Shown in pieces: positions 9,581 through 18,164 of a stretch of DNA of 64,000 bases (its first letter is position 1; every line of letters begins with the position of its first letter). Source of the stretch: an uncultured Eubacteriales bacterium (GTDB lineage Bacteria > Bacillota > Clostridia > Christensenellales > Aristaeellaceae). The stretch lies in assembly GCA_900542395.1 (NCBI GenBank), contig UQNM01000001.1:1-64000 (forward strand), given 5' to 3'. The notes below the pieces were generated by a model. That model saw only the letters and a program-made list of their open reading frames with translations. It did no database searches and was not told the origin of the DNA. A program made the translations under genes and the position numbers.

Positions 9581-10061
9581 ATCGTCTTTTTGTTCCCTGC
9601 CGCTCCAGCGCCAGCAGGCGGATTTTCCTGTCCACGCCCCCGGCGTATCCCGTCAGGCTTCCGTCTGCGCCGATCACCCGATGGCACGGCACGATGATGG
9701 AAATCGGGTTTCGCCCGACCGCGCCGCCGACAGCCCGCGCGCTCGCGCCGTCGCCCAGCAGCGCGCCGTATGTCGTCGTCTGCCCGTATGGGATTTCGAG
9801 CAGGCGCGCCCACACGCGCAGCCGGAACGCCGAGCCGATCAGGTGTAGCGGCGGGGGGAAATCCGGCTGTCCGCCCGAAAAGTAGTCGTCCAGCCAGCGC
9901 GCCGTCTCGTCAAGAATCGGCGTGCGCTTTTCCTCGCGCGCCTCCGGCAGATTCGCCGCGAAATGCCTTGCGCCGTCAAACCAGAGCCCGATCAGCCCCT
10001 GCTCGCCGGCGGCGAGCAGAAGGCCGCCGAGGGGCGAGGCGTAACGCTGCATGAAAACCAT
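9579..10061 (-). CDS. ogt: Methylated-DNA-[protein]-cysteine S-methyltransferase
   Basis: A 160-residue suicide DNA-repair protein. The acceptor motif PCHRV is at residues 125-129, with Cys126 as the methyl acceptor. The helix-turn-helix segment before it (PYGQTTTYGALLG) and GRNPISIIVPCHR are typical. It removes O6-alkyl groups from guanine. There is no Ada-type N-terminal domain, so it is the stand-alone Ogt form. The start follows an AGGAGG, 19 bases downstream of the TRIC-like gene, and it is probably the last gene of the leftward operon. Confidence 0.95.
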   Translation of the reverse strand: MVFMQRYASPLGGLLLAAGEQGLIGLWFDGARHFAANLPEAREEKRTPILDETARWLDDYFSGGQPDFPPPLHLIGSAFRLRVWARLLEIPYGQTTTYGALLGDGASARAVGGAVGRNPISIIVPCHRVIGADGSLTGYAGGVDRKIRLLALERQGTKRR

Positions 10062-10080
10062 AGCTGAACCTCCTGCCCGC

Positions 10081-10725
10081 TCAAATCGCCTTCGGCAGAT
10101 TCCACCTGAACACTGTCGCCAGGATACGCACCGCCGTGGTGATCATCATTCCCAGCCCGTAGGCCATGATTTCGCCCACCCCGGCGCGCAGCAGCAGCGC
10201 ATACCCCAGCGCGCCGAGAATCGCCGCGACGGCATACACGCGCTTTTTGAGCACGAACGGCATTTCCCGCAGCAGCACGTCGCGCAGCATGCCGCCGCCG
10301 ATGGCCGTCGTCGCGCCGAGGAACGTGGTCAGGAACATGTTATCCGCAAACCCGGCCTCCATGCCGATGCGCGCGCCGGAGACGGCGAACACGCCCAGCC
10401 CGACGGCGTCAAAGACGTTGTTGATCTGCTCGATCATCTTTTCGCGGGCGACATAGCGCTCCTTGTATACCCGCGCGATGACGAACACGACGAGCGCGCA
10501 CAGGCAGGCCAGCAGCACATAGTGGAAATTGGTGAACATGCGCGGCGGAAAATAGCCGATGAGCACGTCGCGCAGCGTGCCGCCGCCCAGCGCGGTGAAC
10601 ACCGCCATCAGCAGCACGCCGAAAATATCCGTTCCCCGATCCACCGCGACCATCGCGCCGGACACGGCAAAGGCCGCCGTTCCGACGGCCTCGCAAAAGC
10701 TGAAAATTCCGTTGATATCGGTCAT
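10081..10725 (-). CDS. TRIC-type cation channel family (UPF0126/YicG) membrane protein
   Basis: A 214-residue membrane protein built of two similar three-helix repeats. Each carries a GGG-x-LRDVL motif (ALGGGTLRDVLIG, then AIGGGMLRDVLL). This duplicated pattern defines the prokaryotic TRIC/UPF0126 family, members of which conduct monovalent cations. The physiological role in bacteria is unsettled. Its start overlaps the end of cca by four bases, implying translational coupling. Confidence 0.9.
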   Translation of the reverse strand: MTDINGIFSFCEAVGTAAFAVSGAMVAVDRGTDIFGVLLMAVFTALGGGTLRDVLIGYFPPRMFTNFHYVLLACLCALVVFVIARVYKERYVAREKMIEQINNVFDAVGLGVFAVSGARIGMEAGFADNMFLTTFLGATTAIGGGMLRDVLLREMPFVLKKRVYAVAAILGALGYALLLRAGVGEIMAYGLGMMITTAVRILATVFRWNLPKAI

Positions 10726-12068
10726 TGTCTTTTCCTCAAAACATTCTGAACGGCTTCTTCGGCGGTTTCGCCCGTCAGCGCGCGCCGCCGCGCCGCCGCG
10801 AGCGCCTCGGCCAGTTGAGGCCCCGGCTCCATGCCCGCCGCGAGCAGCATGCCGCCGTCGGGCAGGCCGCGCGCCGCCGTCTCCTCGTAAACCCGGACGC
10901 GCCCGGTCAGAAACGCTGCTTCGCCGTCCGCGCCGCCGCTCGCGCTGCCCTTGCCCATCGTATCGCAGACGGCCAGCAGCGCCAAATCATTCGGGCAGAC
11001 GGATTCGTCAAACAGCAGGTTCGTCTCGCCCGTCTCCGCCTGCCTGTAATGGCAGACATGCGCGCGCATGTGCAGGCGGCACATGTTTTCGCAATACGCG
11101 ATGATCTCGCGGTTCACGCCGAGCCGCCCCAGCATGGCGCGCGTCAGCGGTACGCCGGTGTTTTCGTGGCCGCATGCATGCCATTCGCCGTCCTCGCCCC
11201 GCGCGGTGGAGACGGCCTTGCCCAGATCGTGGGTCAGCGCCGAGAAGACGAACGCCTCCGGCCGCAACGCCCGCGCTTTTTTCTGCGCGGCGGCATGCAG
11301 CACCAGCATGCTGTGCGTGTATGCGTCGCCCTCCGGGTGATAGCGCGGCGGCTGGGGCACGCCGATGAGCGCCGCCAGCTCGCCAAACCACGGTCTGAGC
11401 GCGTCCACCCGGCGGAGCACGTCAAAAAACACATCCGGCGCGTCGCTCGCCATGGCCTTTTTCATTTCGCCCAGCACGCGCGCGGGGGAGAGCGCGTCCG
11501 TCTTCATCGTCCGCATCTTTTCAAGCGTCTTTGCATCCGGCGACAGGCGAAACCGCGCCGCAAACTGCGCGCCCCGCAGCACGCGGAGCGGATCTTCGGC
11601 AAAGCCGTCCCCCGGCACGGCGCGCAATACGCCCCGGCGCAGATCGGCCTGCCCGCCGAAGGGATCGACGATTTCCCCGGTCAGCGCATCCCGCAAAATC
11701 GCGTTGACGGTAAAATCCCGCCGCGCCGCCGCGCGCGCAAAGGGGATCGCCGGATCGAGCCGCACGTCAAAATCGCCGTGCTTCGGCCCGGTTCGCCGCT
11801 CCAGCCTCGGCACGGCCAGATCAATCCCCGCGTCCTTGAGGGAAAAAATGCCGTATCGTGCGCCGCTTTCGTCCACCTCGCCGAATTCCGCGGCCAGACT
11901 GCGCAGCGCCTGCGGCGCAAGGCCGTATACCTCGCAGTCGATATCCGCGCTCTCGCGCCCCGTCAGCGCGTCGCGCACACAGCCGCCGACCAGCATGGCG
12001 CGGCCGCCGAGCGCCTTTGCCCGCAGCGCGATTCCCCGAATCGTTTCCTGCTGAATTTCCTTCGTCAT
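10722..12068 (-). CDS. cca: CCA tRNA nucleotidyltransferase with HD domain
   Basis: A 448-residue class II nucleotidyltransferase. The N-terminal catalytic motif LVGGCVRDALTG (residues 27-38) is followed by DID (42-44), which binds the catalytic metals. RRDFTVNAIL and EDPLRVLRGAQFAARF are further family motifs. An HD phosphohydrolase domain with THDLGKA lies near residue 278. The enzyme adds or repairs the 3' CCA of tRNAs. It overlaps the TRIC-like gene by four bases and lies about 40 bases after a 78-residue orphan. Confidence 0.95.
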   Translation of the reverse strand: MTKEIQQETIRGIALRAKALGGRAMLVGGCVRDALTGRESADIDCEVYGLAPQALRSLAAEFGEVDESGARYGIFSLKDAGIDLAVPRLERRTGPKHGDFDVRLDPAIPFARAAARRDFTVNAILRDALTGEIVDPFGGQADLRRGVLRAVPGDGFAEDPLRVLRGAQFAARFRLSPDAKTLEKMRTMKTDALSPARVLGEMKKAMASDAPDVFFDVLRRVDALRPWFGELAALIGVPQPPRYHPEGDAYTHSMLVLHAAAQKKARALRPEAFVFSALTHDLGKAVSTARGEDGEWHACGHENTGVPLTRAMLGRLGVNREIIAYCENMCRLHMRAHVCHYRQAETGETNLLFDESVCPNDLALLAVCDTMGKGSASGGADGEAAFLTGRVRVYEETAARGLPDGGMLLAAGMEPGPQLAEALAAARRRALTGETAEEAVQNVLRKRQ

Positions 12069-12111
12069 ACGGTCCTCTCCGTCGCTTTGGGGCGGCGCGC
12101 CGGCCGCCCGG

Positions 12112-12348
12112 TCATTCCAGCGCGCCCTGATCGCCCCGCGCGTAGGCGGCGGTGAGCACGTCGTTCATCGCGATGTGCACCGGCTTTTTTCGCCCCGCGA
12201 GCACCGCGTCAAACCCGTCCGCATCCAGATGCGTCACGCGCAGGTTGACCTTTTTCATCTGCCTGTCCGTCATCAGCACGACGCAGATTTTGCAGTCCCG
12301 CTCCAGCGAGTATTGTAAAAATCGCTCCGTCACGGCGTCTCTCTCCAT
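12112..12348 (-). CDS. Small conserved-looking protein of unknown function
   Basis: A 78-residue soluble protein with mixed alpha/beta character (CKICVVLMTD, KKVNLRVTHLDADGFDAVL, VHIAMNDVLTAAYA). It starts inside the last codons of the upstream 641-residue membrane protein gene (19-base overlap) and is co-directional with cca. No domain is recognised. The compact overlap and the lack of stops favour a real gene, but the ribosome site is weak. Confidence 0.55.
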   Translation of the reverse strand: MERDAVTERFLQYSLERDCKICVVLMTDRQMKKVNLRVTHLDADGFDAVLAGRKKPVHIAMNDVLTAAYARGDQGALE

Positions 12349-14255
12349 CCCGCGTCGTAAATGCGCACATCGTCGTTGGCATAGATCAGTTCATATGCTT
12401 CATCCAGCGCGTAAAGATCCACGTCGAACTCCGCGCGCTCGTAATCGCTCACGTAGATGTAATGCACATTGTACGTTTCCAGCACATCGGCGTTCTCGCG
12501 CGGGTTTTCATAAAAGCGCCTGCAATCCGCCGATTGCTGCGAATAATCCAGCCCGTGGAAGAAGACGTACAAATCGCTGCCGCAGATAATCTGCCGCCCC
12601 GCCAGCGAGCAGACGGGGTTGATGTGCTGCTGCCCGGTCAGAAATACGTCGTCGCGGTCGGTGTTTTCCCGAATCCAGTCGCCCGCCGCAACCGCGTTGG
12701 CGGAAAAGAGCTGATAGCCGGAAACCGCCTCGCGCCCCAGCGAAAGCGCGCCGGAAAACACGCTCGCCCACAGAAACAGCCCGCAGAGCAGCGCGCGCCC
12801 CGGCAGACCGGCCAGCCGCTGCATGAGCATCGAGCCGTAATCCGCCGCGAGGATCATGGCGAACATGAACCAGATATAAAACAGCTTGTTGTTGTCGTAT
12901 TCGTTCGGCTGAAAGAGGATCGTCTCGGCGACGGCGTAGATCGCCGTCATGCCCAGCACGATATCCAGATTCCCCCGCTTTCGCGCGCACAGGCACGCGC
13001 AGACCGTCAGAATGAACGGCAGACCCGCGTTTTTCACCCAGAACCAGAAATAGCCGTCCTTGAGGCCGCGCCCGCCGCTGTTGTTGACCCAGTTGAACTG
13101 GAACCTCAGCGCGCCGCCCTCCAGCGTCTGCCGGACGGCGTTGCCCACGAGCTGCGGCAGCGCCAGCGCCAGCACGACGGCCAGATACAGCCCCGCGCGC
13201 AGCAGGACGCCGCACCGCTCCTCCCTGTGCTCGATGAGGTTGCCGAGCAGGTAGCCGCCGGAAAACAGCGCGAGCGCCAGAAACGTGTGCGTATGCACCA
13301 GCGGCAGCGCGGCGGCCCAGAGCGCCAGCAGCGCCGTCTGCCGATAGGATTTCTCCCGGACGGAGGAAATCAGCAGATACAGCGCCGGAATCCCCATCGC
13401 CCAGCCGCCCAGCAGCGCGCGCTGGGGGAGCATCAGATCCGCGATGACGTTTGAAAAGCGCAGGTTGAGATCGGGCTGGTTCGCCGGGGTCTTGTAATAC
13501 CCGGTGAAAATCTCCCTGACGCGGGCAAAGTGATCCGCGAACGCCAGATCAAAGTCATACAGAAAGCCGAGGCCGCCGTTGAAAAAGAACAGCAGCGCCG
13601 CCACCGCGACCGCCTTGTGCCGCCCGCCGAGAATCTGCTGCGCCAGGAGCATGTAGCCCGCGTAGGTCAGCGCCATCAGCAGCGTGCCCGGCACGACGAG
13701 CGACAGGTTCAGCGGCATGCCGAGCATATAAAACGTCGTGCTCAGCGCGTCGGTCAGATACGGATAGGCGAGGCTCGTCCCCGCCAGCAGGCTGTAGCTC
13801 GGCGGAAAGCGCATGTTTTTAAGCGACGTGACAAACGACAGGTGCATGCACAAATCGCCGTATGTCGCCTGCCCGCACCAGAGCGAGCCGTCCGAGGCGG
13901 GCATGATGTTGTGCGTATATTGCAGATAGGCCGAAAGCGCCGTCAGCGGAATCCCCACGGCGGCCATCACGGCCATCTGCCGCCTGTCCGCCGCGCTCAT
14001 CCCGCAGAGCGGCGCTTTTTCCCGCGCGGCATAACAAAGCGCCGCCAGCAGCAGCGCCGCGGCGACGGCCGCGATATGCGCGGCGACGGTGAAATCCAGC
14101 GCGTTGGCGCACAGCGCCGGGAGCCCCATCTCCATCAGCACGCCCAGCGACACGCCCAGCCACGCCCGAACGAGCGGGCTTTTCCGCGGCATGAGCCAGC
14201 GGATCATCTGCGCGCCCAGAAAACAGAACGAAAGGGTATAAGCGATTGCGATCAT
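12330..14255 (-). CDS. Large polytopic membrane protein, possible glycosyltransferase-like
   Basis: A 641-residue protein with about a dozen or more membrane segments, then a soluble C-terminal domain from about residue 525 (DWIRENTDRDDVFLTGQQHIN to the end). This plan resembles GT-C type membrane glycosyltransferases, whose C-terminal extracytoplasmic domain often contains a WIRENT-like helix and NVHYIYVSDYE-like strands. A catalytic Asp/Glu in the first loop cannot be fixed by eye, so enzymatic identity is tentative. It starts six bases after the preceding 173-residue protein gene ends. Confidence 0.6.
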   Translation of the reverse strand: MIAIAYTLSFCFLGAQMIRWLMPRKSPLVRAWLGVSLGVLMEMGLPALCANALDFTVAAHIAAVAAALLLAALCYAAREKAPLCGMSAADRRQMAVMAAVGIPLTALSAYLQYTHNIMPASDGSLWCGQATYGDLCMHLSFVTSLKNMRFPPSYSLLAGTSLAYPYLTDALSTTFYMLGMPLNLSLVVPGTLLMALTYAGYMLLAQQILGGRHKAVAVAALLFFFNGGLGFLYDFDLAFADHFARVREIFTGYYKTPANQPDLNLRFSNVIADLMLPQRALLGGWAMGIPALYLLISSVREKSYRQTALLALWAAALPLVHTHTFLALALFSGGYLLGNLIEHREERCGVLLRAGLYLAVVLALALPQLVGNAVRQTLEGGALRFQFNWVNNSGGRGLKDGYFWFWVKNAGLPFILTVCACLCARKRGNLDIVLGMTAIYAVAETILFQPNEYDNNKLFYIWFMFAMILAADYGSMLMQRLAGLPGRALLCGLFLWASVFSGALSLGREAVSGYQLFSANAVAAGDWIRENTDRDDVFLTGQQHINPVCSLAGRQIICGSDLYVFFHGLDYSQQSADCRRFYENPRENADVLETYNVHYIYVSDYERAEFDVDLYALDEAYELIYANDDVRIYDAGWRETP

Positions 14256-14261
14256 GGTTCC

Positions 14262-14783
14262 TCACTGCACCTGTTTGGTGGAATCATCCGTAATGACGGT
14301 GAAGCCCGCCTGCCTGCGGCGGCGGTGGCCGCCCGTCTCCGGGGGCTTGGGCGCGGGCTTGACGACCGGCATGCGGCGCGTCTGCCCCAGCGCGTCGGCA
14401 AAATCGCCCTCGGGCGCGGCCTCGGTCTGCCGCTGCGCGTCGCGCTGCATGGCCACCAGATCATCCACCGCCTGACGGCGGCGCTGCTTTTCGCTCTTTT
14501 CCGCGCGGATGCGGCGTGCGGCGGCCTCCGTGCAGATGGCCTGCCCGATGAGCTGCAAATACATGCGCCGCGCGCTGAGCGCCAGCAGCGCATCCGTCGC
14601 GACCGCCAGCGCGAGCAGCAGCGGCACGGCGGGCAGCCACATCATGCCCAGATACACCGCCAGCGCAAGCAGCAGCAGCGTGCCGACCGCGCCCATGACG
14701 AAATAAGCGTTTCTTGTCCTCTTCGCCTGCCTGCGAAGCGCAATGGCCGTCCTGTTGGTCAGCCGAATCGCGTTGCTTTCCAT
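14262..14783 (-). CDS. Membrane protein of unknown function with charged C-terminal region
   Basis: A 173-residue protein with two adjacent hydrophobic segments (residues about 30-75) and a long basic, probably coiled or disordered C-terminal half (RAEKSEKQRRRQAVDDL, later PPETGGHRRRRQAG). ATG 14783 follows GGAGG; an eight-residue extension upstream lacks support. It lies between cvpA and the 641-residue membrane protein, with 13- and 6-base gaps, so it is operonic. No family is recognised. Confidence 0.65.
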   Translation of the reverse strand: MESNAIRLTNRTAIALRRQAKRTRNAYFVMGAVGTLLLLALAVYLGMMWLPAVPLLLALAVATDALLALSARRMYLQLIGQAICTEAAARRIRAEKSEKQRRRQAVDDLVAMQRDAQRQTEAAPEGDFADALGQTRRMPVVKPAPKPPETGGHRRRRQAGFTVITDDSTKQVQ

Positions 14784-14796
14784 AAACGGGCCTCCG

Positions 14797-15483
14797 TTAT
14801 GCTCCAAGGATGGAGAGAATCAGCTTGCTGTCAAACAGCGGCGCAAGGCGCGACGCATTCAAAATGTCCGTGAGCTGCTGCACCGGCACGACCGCCTGAA
14901 TGATCGGCACGAGCGCAAAGAGGATGAACAGCAGCAGCACGCCGCGCGCCAGCCCGAACACGCCGCCCATCAGCGCGTCCAGATGGCGCAGCACCGGCAG
15001 CTCGAACACATAGCAAATCAGGTGGATGACGAACGTCGCGACGATATAGCAGCCCAGAAAGCAGATCAGAAAGCTGAGGATCGAGAGCGAAACGTTGACG
15101 ATCGTCTGGCTCAGCAGCGTGGCCATCGTGGTCGCGCCCGGCGCGGTGTTGACCGCGTTGATGAACGCCGCCTGAAACTGCTCGGGGAGCTGCGCGCCGG
15201 CCATGATCTGCGTCAGCGCGCCCTGCGTCACCTGCGACACGGTAAGCAGGGAGAGATCCAGATCCTTGATGCGGCTGCCCGCGTCGGTGTAATACATCAG
15301 CGTATTGACCAGCGTGTCGTTGCCCTGGAGCCACGCCGCCAGCGACGGGCTGACGGCGAAGGCCGCCGCCGCCGCGCCGATGAGCGCCGCCACGCTGAGC
15401 ACCCCGCTGATAAAGCCGCGGTACAGGCCGAAGATCAGGCTGACCCCCAGCACCGCCAGAATCAGAATGTCGATGATGTTCAT
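14797..15483 (-). CDS. CvpA family membrane protein
   Basis: A 228-residue protein with an N-terminal IDILILAVLGVSLIFGLYRGFISGVL segment and further helices ending in LDALMGGVFGLARGVLLLF. These are the landmarks of CvpA/colicin-V-production proteins. The extended middle section (residues about 65-120) is amphipathic. CvpA proteins affect envelope properties, with unclear biochemistry. ATG 15483 follows GGGAGG and is 13 bases from the DUF5711 gene. Confidence 0.85.
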   Translation of the reverse strand: MNIIDILILAVLGVSLIFGLYRGFISGVLSVAALIGAAAAAFAVSPSLAAWLQGNDTLVNTLMYYTDAGSRIKDLDLSLLTVSQVTQGALTQIMAGAQLPEQFQAAFINAVNTAPGATTMATLLSQTIVNVSLSILSFLICFLGCYIVATFVIHLICYVFELPVLRHLDALMGGVFGLARGVLLLFILFALVPIIQAVVPVQQLTDILNASRLAPLFDSKLILSILGA

Positions 15484-15496
15484 GGTTCTTCCTCCC

Positions 15497-16705
15497 TTAG
15501 GTCGGCAGCTCGACGACGTAGATTTCCGAGCCGGAGGCAACCACCGCGCGGTTGTCGTTCATCATGCCCAGCACGGCCGTCACGTTGATGGGCAGGGCAT
15601 AGGTGCGGAAGGTCGTATCGCCGAAGCTGCACGCATAGACCGCGTTCTGCGAGAAGCCGTAAACCGACTTCGTGCCCAGCTTCGCGGCGATGCAGGCGCT
15701 GGGCAGGTGGATCACGCGGTCGATGCCGCCGTACACCAGACGCACGTTCGCGATGCTGATGCCCTCGCTCTGCTCCTGCGCGGGCACCAGGAGCTGATAG
15801 ACCGTATTGCCGCTGCGGCTGACGTCCTCGACCGTGTAGCCGTAGATCAGCGTCGGGCTGCTCGCCTCCAGCGCGCGGTAGCTGTAATGCAGAATCTGGC
15901 GGGTGGTGACGACGTTGAGCGTGCCGTTGTCATCGTAGATCGAATAGGCGATGTGCTCGCCGATGGAGCTTTTGCCGGTGGAGAGCTTGCCGGGCTGGAA
16001 GGTTTGCAGCTCGGTGGAGAGCACCGTGCCGGTGGTGTTGAGCCCCAGCATCCACATCAGCTCGGTGGGCTGCGTGTTGTTGGCCGTGGAGGCCATGAAG
16101 AAGCCGATATCCAGCAGCGTCTGGTTGGATACCGTGATGTTGTCTACGATCTGGCCGCTGCTGTTGATGACGGAAACCACGCCGTTGTCCGCCTCGCCGA
16201 CGAACACCGCCACATACTCGTCGCCTGCGCTGGCGAACTGAACGGTGTCGCTCATCTTGTTGTTGTAGATGAGGCGGCCCCTGTTGTTGAGGATGTACAG
16301 GTCGTTGCCCGACCATGCGACGATGCGCTTTTCGGTCGCGTCGTAGTCGGCGTTGGTGCCGATCTGATAGCTCCACTCGTTGCCGCCGGTCGCCGCGACG
16401 CAGTGCAGCGTCGTGCCGTCATAAAAAATCACGCTGTCGCCGAAGGGCGACACGTTTTGGCTGAGCGTCGCGCCGATGCGCGTCACGCGGCCGACGCCCT
16501 CGCGCGTCGAGCCAGTCAGCGCATAGATGACGCACACGATCAGCACCCCGATGAGCGCGAAGATCAGGATCGCCATGCGGATTCTGCTCTGTATGGTGTT
16601 CTTCTTTTTATTTTTCTTCTTTTTTTGATCGTCATTCATCCCGTAGGCGTTAAACGTGGCGTTTGCGCCGGTGAGATAGGTGACGCGCCGATTTTTTCGA
16701 TCCAT
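15497..16705 (-). CDS. DUF5711 family membrane-anchored beta-propeller-like protein
   Basis: A 402-residue protein with a strongly basic cytoplasmic tail (KKKKNKKKN near residue 30), one membrane segment at about 43-63, and a long extracytoplasmic region. That region consists of repeated beta-strand units such as GDSVIFYDGTTLHCVAATG and NDLYILNNRGRLIYNN, suggesting a PQQ/WD-like propeller. This layout matches the DUF5711 proteins of Clostridia, whose function is unknown. It heads the operon that continues with cvpA. DnaA boxes lie in its upstream gap. Confidence 0.75.
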   Translation of the reverse strand: MDRKNRRVTYLTGANATFNAYGMNDDQKKKKNKKKNTIQSRIRMAILIFALIGVLIVCVIYALTGSTREGVGRVTRIGATLSQNVSPFGDSVIFYDGTTLHCVAATGGNEWSYQIGTNADYDATEKRIVAWSGNDLYILNNRGRLIYNNKMSDTVQFASAGDEYVAVFVGEADNGVVSVINSSGQIVDNITVSNQTLLDIGFFMASTANNTQPTELMWMLGLNTTGTVLSTELQTFQPGKLSTGKSSIGEHIAYSIYDDNGTLNVVTTRQILHYSYRALEASSPTLIYGYTVEDVSRSGNTVYQLLVPAQEQSEGISIANVRLVYGGIDRVIHLPSACIAAKLGTKSVYGFSQNAVYACSFGDTTFRTYALPINVTAVLGMMNDNRAVVASGSEIYVVELPT

Positions 16706-17060
16706 GTCAGCATCCTTTCACGAAAGGAGAACGCCGGGCTGCCGCCCGAACTGTTTTTTTGGGCAGGCCCCGCCGTATTTTCCGCTTTTCCACTTTTGGA
16801 AAACCCACAGCGGCGCGCGCGTTTTCTTTTGGGCATTTTACGCCCTAAAAGCCAAAACCCAAAAGACTTTTGGCGCGCGTCCCGTTCTCCGGCCGCGGCC
16901 GCCGTTTTTGGGTTTTCCTCGGCTTCTCCGCAAGTTATCAACAGACTTATCCACACTTCTGTGGATATTGTGGATAAATTGTGGACGAGTGTGGATAACT
17001 CGGGGATAAGTCCGTTTTTTGCTGTTTTTACACGATTTTGGGCGATTCCCCAAAAGTCGC
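16706..17060. other. DnaA-box cluster between recF and the DUF5711 gene (candidate oriC element)
   Basis: Within 65 bases there are three perfect 9-mers of the TTATNCACA class: TTATCCACA at 16947-16955 and TGTGGATAA at 16969-16977 and 16990-16998. Near matches lie at 16935-16943 (TTATCAACA), 16960-16968 and 16980-16988. The density and mixed orientation are typical of a DnaA-binding origin region or regulatory locus. The left half of the gap (16730-16920) is GC-rich and shows no gene. Confidence 0.7.
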
Positions 17061-18158
17061 TCATTCCCGCGTCAGCACGCCGTTTTCCACGCGATAGACC
17101 GCGCCCTGCCGCGCGCCAGCCAGATCGGAGAGATCCGTGCAGGTCACAAACGTCTGCACCCGGTCGATCCGCTCGATGAGCTGCCGCCTGCGGCTGGGAT
17201 CCAGCTCGCTCATCACGTCGTCCAGCATCAGAATCGGCGCTTCGCCGCTTTCCGCGCCGGCCAGCTCGAGCTGCGCCAGCTTGAGGGAGAGCACCGCGCT
17301 GCGCTGCTGCCCCTGCGAGGCGAACGTGCGCGCCTCTTTGCCGTCGATGGTGATGGCAATATCGTCCCGGTGAATGCCCACGGTCGTCGTCATCCGCCGA
17401 AGATCCTCGCTCCGCGCCCGCGAAAGCCTCGCCAAAAGCGCCTCGTAGGCGTCCGGCGCGTCCGCGACCTGCGAAACATAGCGCAATCGCAGCTCCTCAC
17501 GCCCGCCGGTCAGCGACAGATGCGCCGCGCACGCAAGCTCGTCGAGCCTGCCCACTGCCTCGCGCCGGTTTTCACAGATCACCGCGCCCACGCGCGCGAG
17601 CTGCTCGTCCCACATGTCCAGCGTCGGCAGCAGCGACGGGTTTCTCGCGATGTCCTTGAGCAGCGCGTTGCGCTGGTTGAGCGTGCGCACGGCGCGCTGA
17701 AGCGCGTAAAAATACGCCGGCCGGAGCTGCGAGAGCTGCATATCCATAAACCGCCGCCGCTCCGCCGGCCCGTCCTTGACGATTTGCAGGTCTTCCGGCG
17801 AAAACAGCACGCCGCAGACGTGGCCGAGCAGCTCGCCGATGCGTTCCGCCTGCCTTAGGCCGATGCGCACGGTCTTTTTCTTCCGCTGGGTGCGGCTGAG
17901 CACCACGGCAACCTCGTGCGTGCCGTCCCGCTGCGCGGTTTTGACCGTCACGCGCGCGCTGTCCCGCCCCCACTGGATGAGCTCCTCATCGCGGGAGGTT
18001 CGGTGGCTTTTGCCCAGACAGCACAGGTGCAGCGCCTCCAGGACGTTTGTTTTTCCCTGCGCGTTCGGGCCGGTGAACACGGTCACGCCCGCGTCCGGCT
18101 CGATGAGCGCGCGTTCGTAATTCCTGAAATGGCTCAGGCTGAGCGACGTCACCCGCAT
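17061..18158 (-). CDS. recF: DNA replication/repair protein RecF
   Basis: A 365-residue SMC-like ATPase. The N-terminal LSLSHFRNYERA and Walker A GPNAQGKTN (residues 30-38), the LDDVMSELD Walker B/signature region (about 305-315) and RHR-type basic segments identify RecF. It loads RecA at gaps with RecO and RecR. It follows dnaN by six bases, keeping the ancestral dnaN-recF order. gyrB, which usually comes next, is absent; a DnaA-box-rich gap and the DUF5711 operon take its place. Confidence 0.97.
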   Translation of the reverse strand: MRVTSLSLSHFRNYERALIEPDAGVTVFTGPNAQGKTNVLEALHLCCLGKSHRTSRDEELIQWGRDSARVTVKTAQRDGTHEVAVVLSRTQRKKKTVRIGLRQAERIGELLGHVCGVLFSPEDLQIVKDGPAERRRFMDMQLSQLRPAYFYALQRAVRTLNQRNALLKDIARNPSLLPTLDMWDEQLARVGAVICENRREAVGRLDELACAAHLSLTGGREELRLRYVSQVADAPDAYEALLARLSRARSEDLRRMTTTVGIHRDDIAITIDGKEARTFASQGQQRSAVLSLKLAQLELAGAESGEAPILMLDDVMSELDPSRRRQLIERIDRVQTFVTCTDLSDLAGARQGAVYRVENGVLTRE

Positions 18159-18164
18159 CGGCGC

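Noticed and set aside
16706..17060. A protein-coding gene in the recF-DUF5711 gap
   Set aside because: Frames crossing this gap run into recF or DUF5711 in shadow phases, and the dense DnaA boxes give a better explanation.
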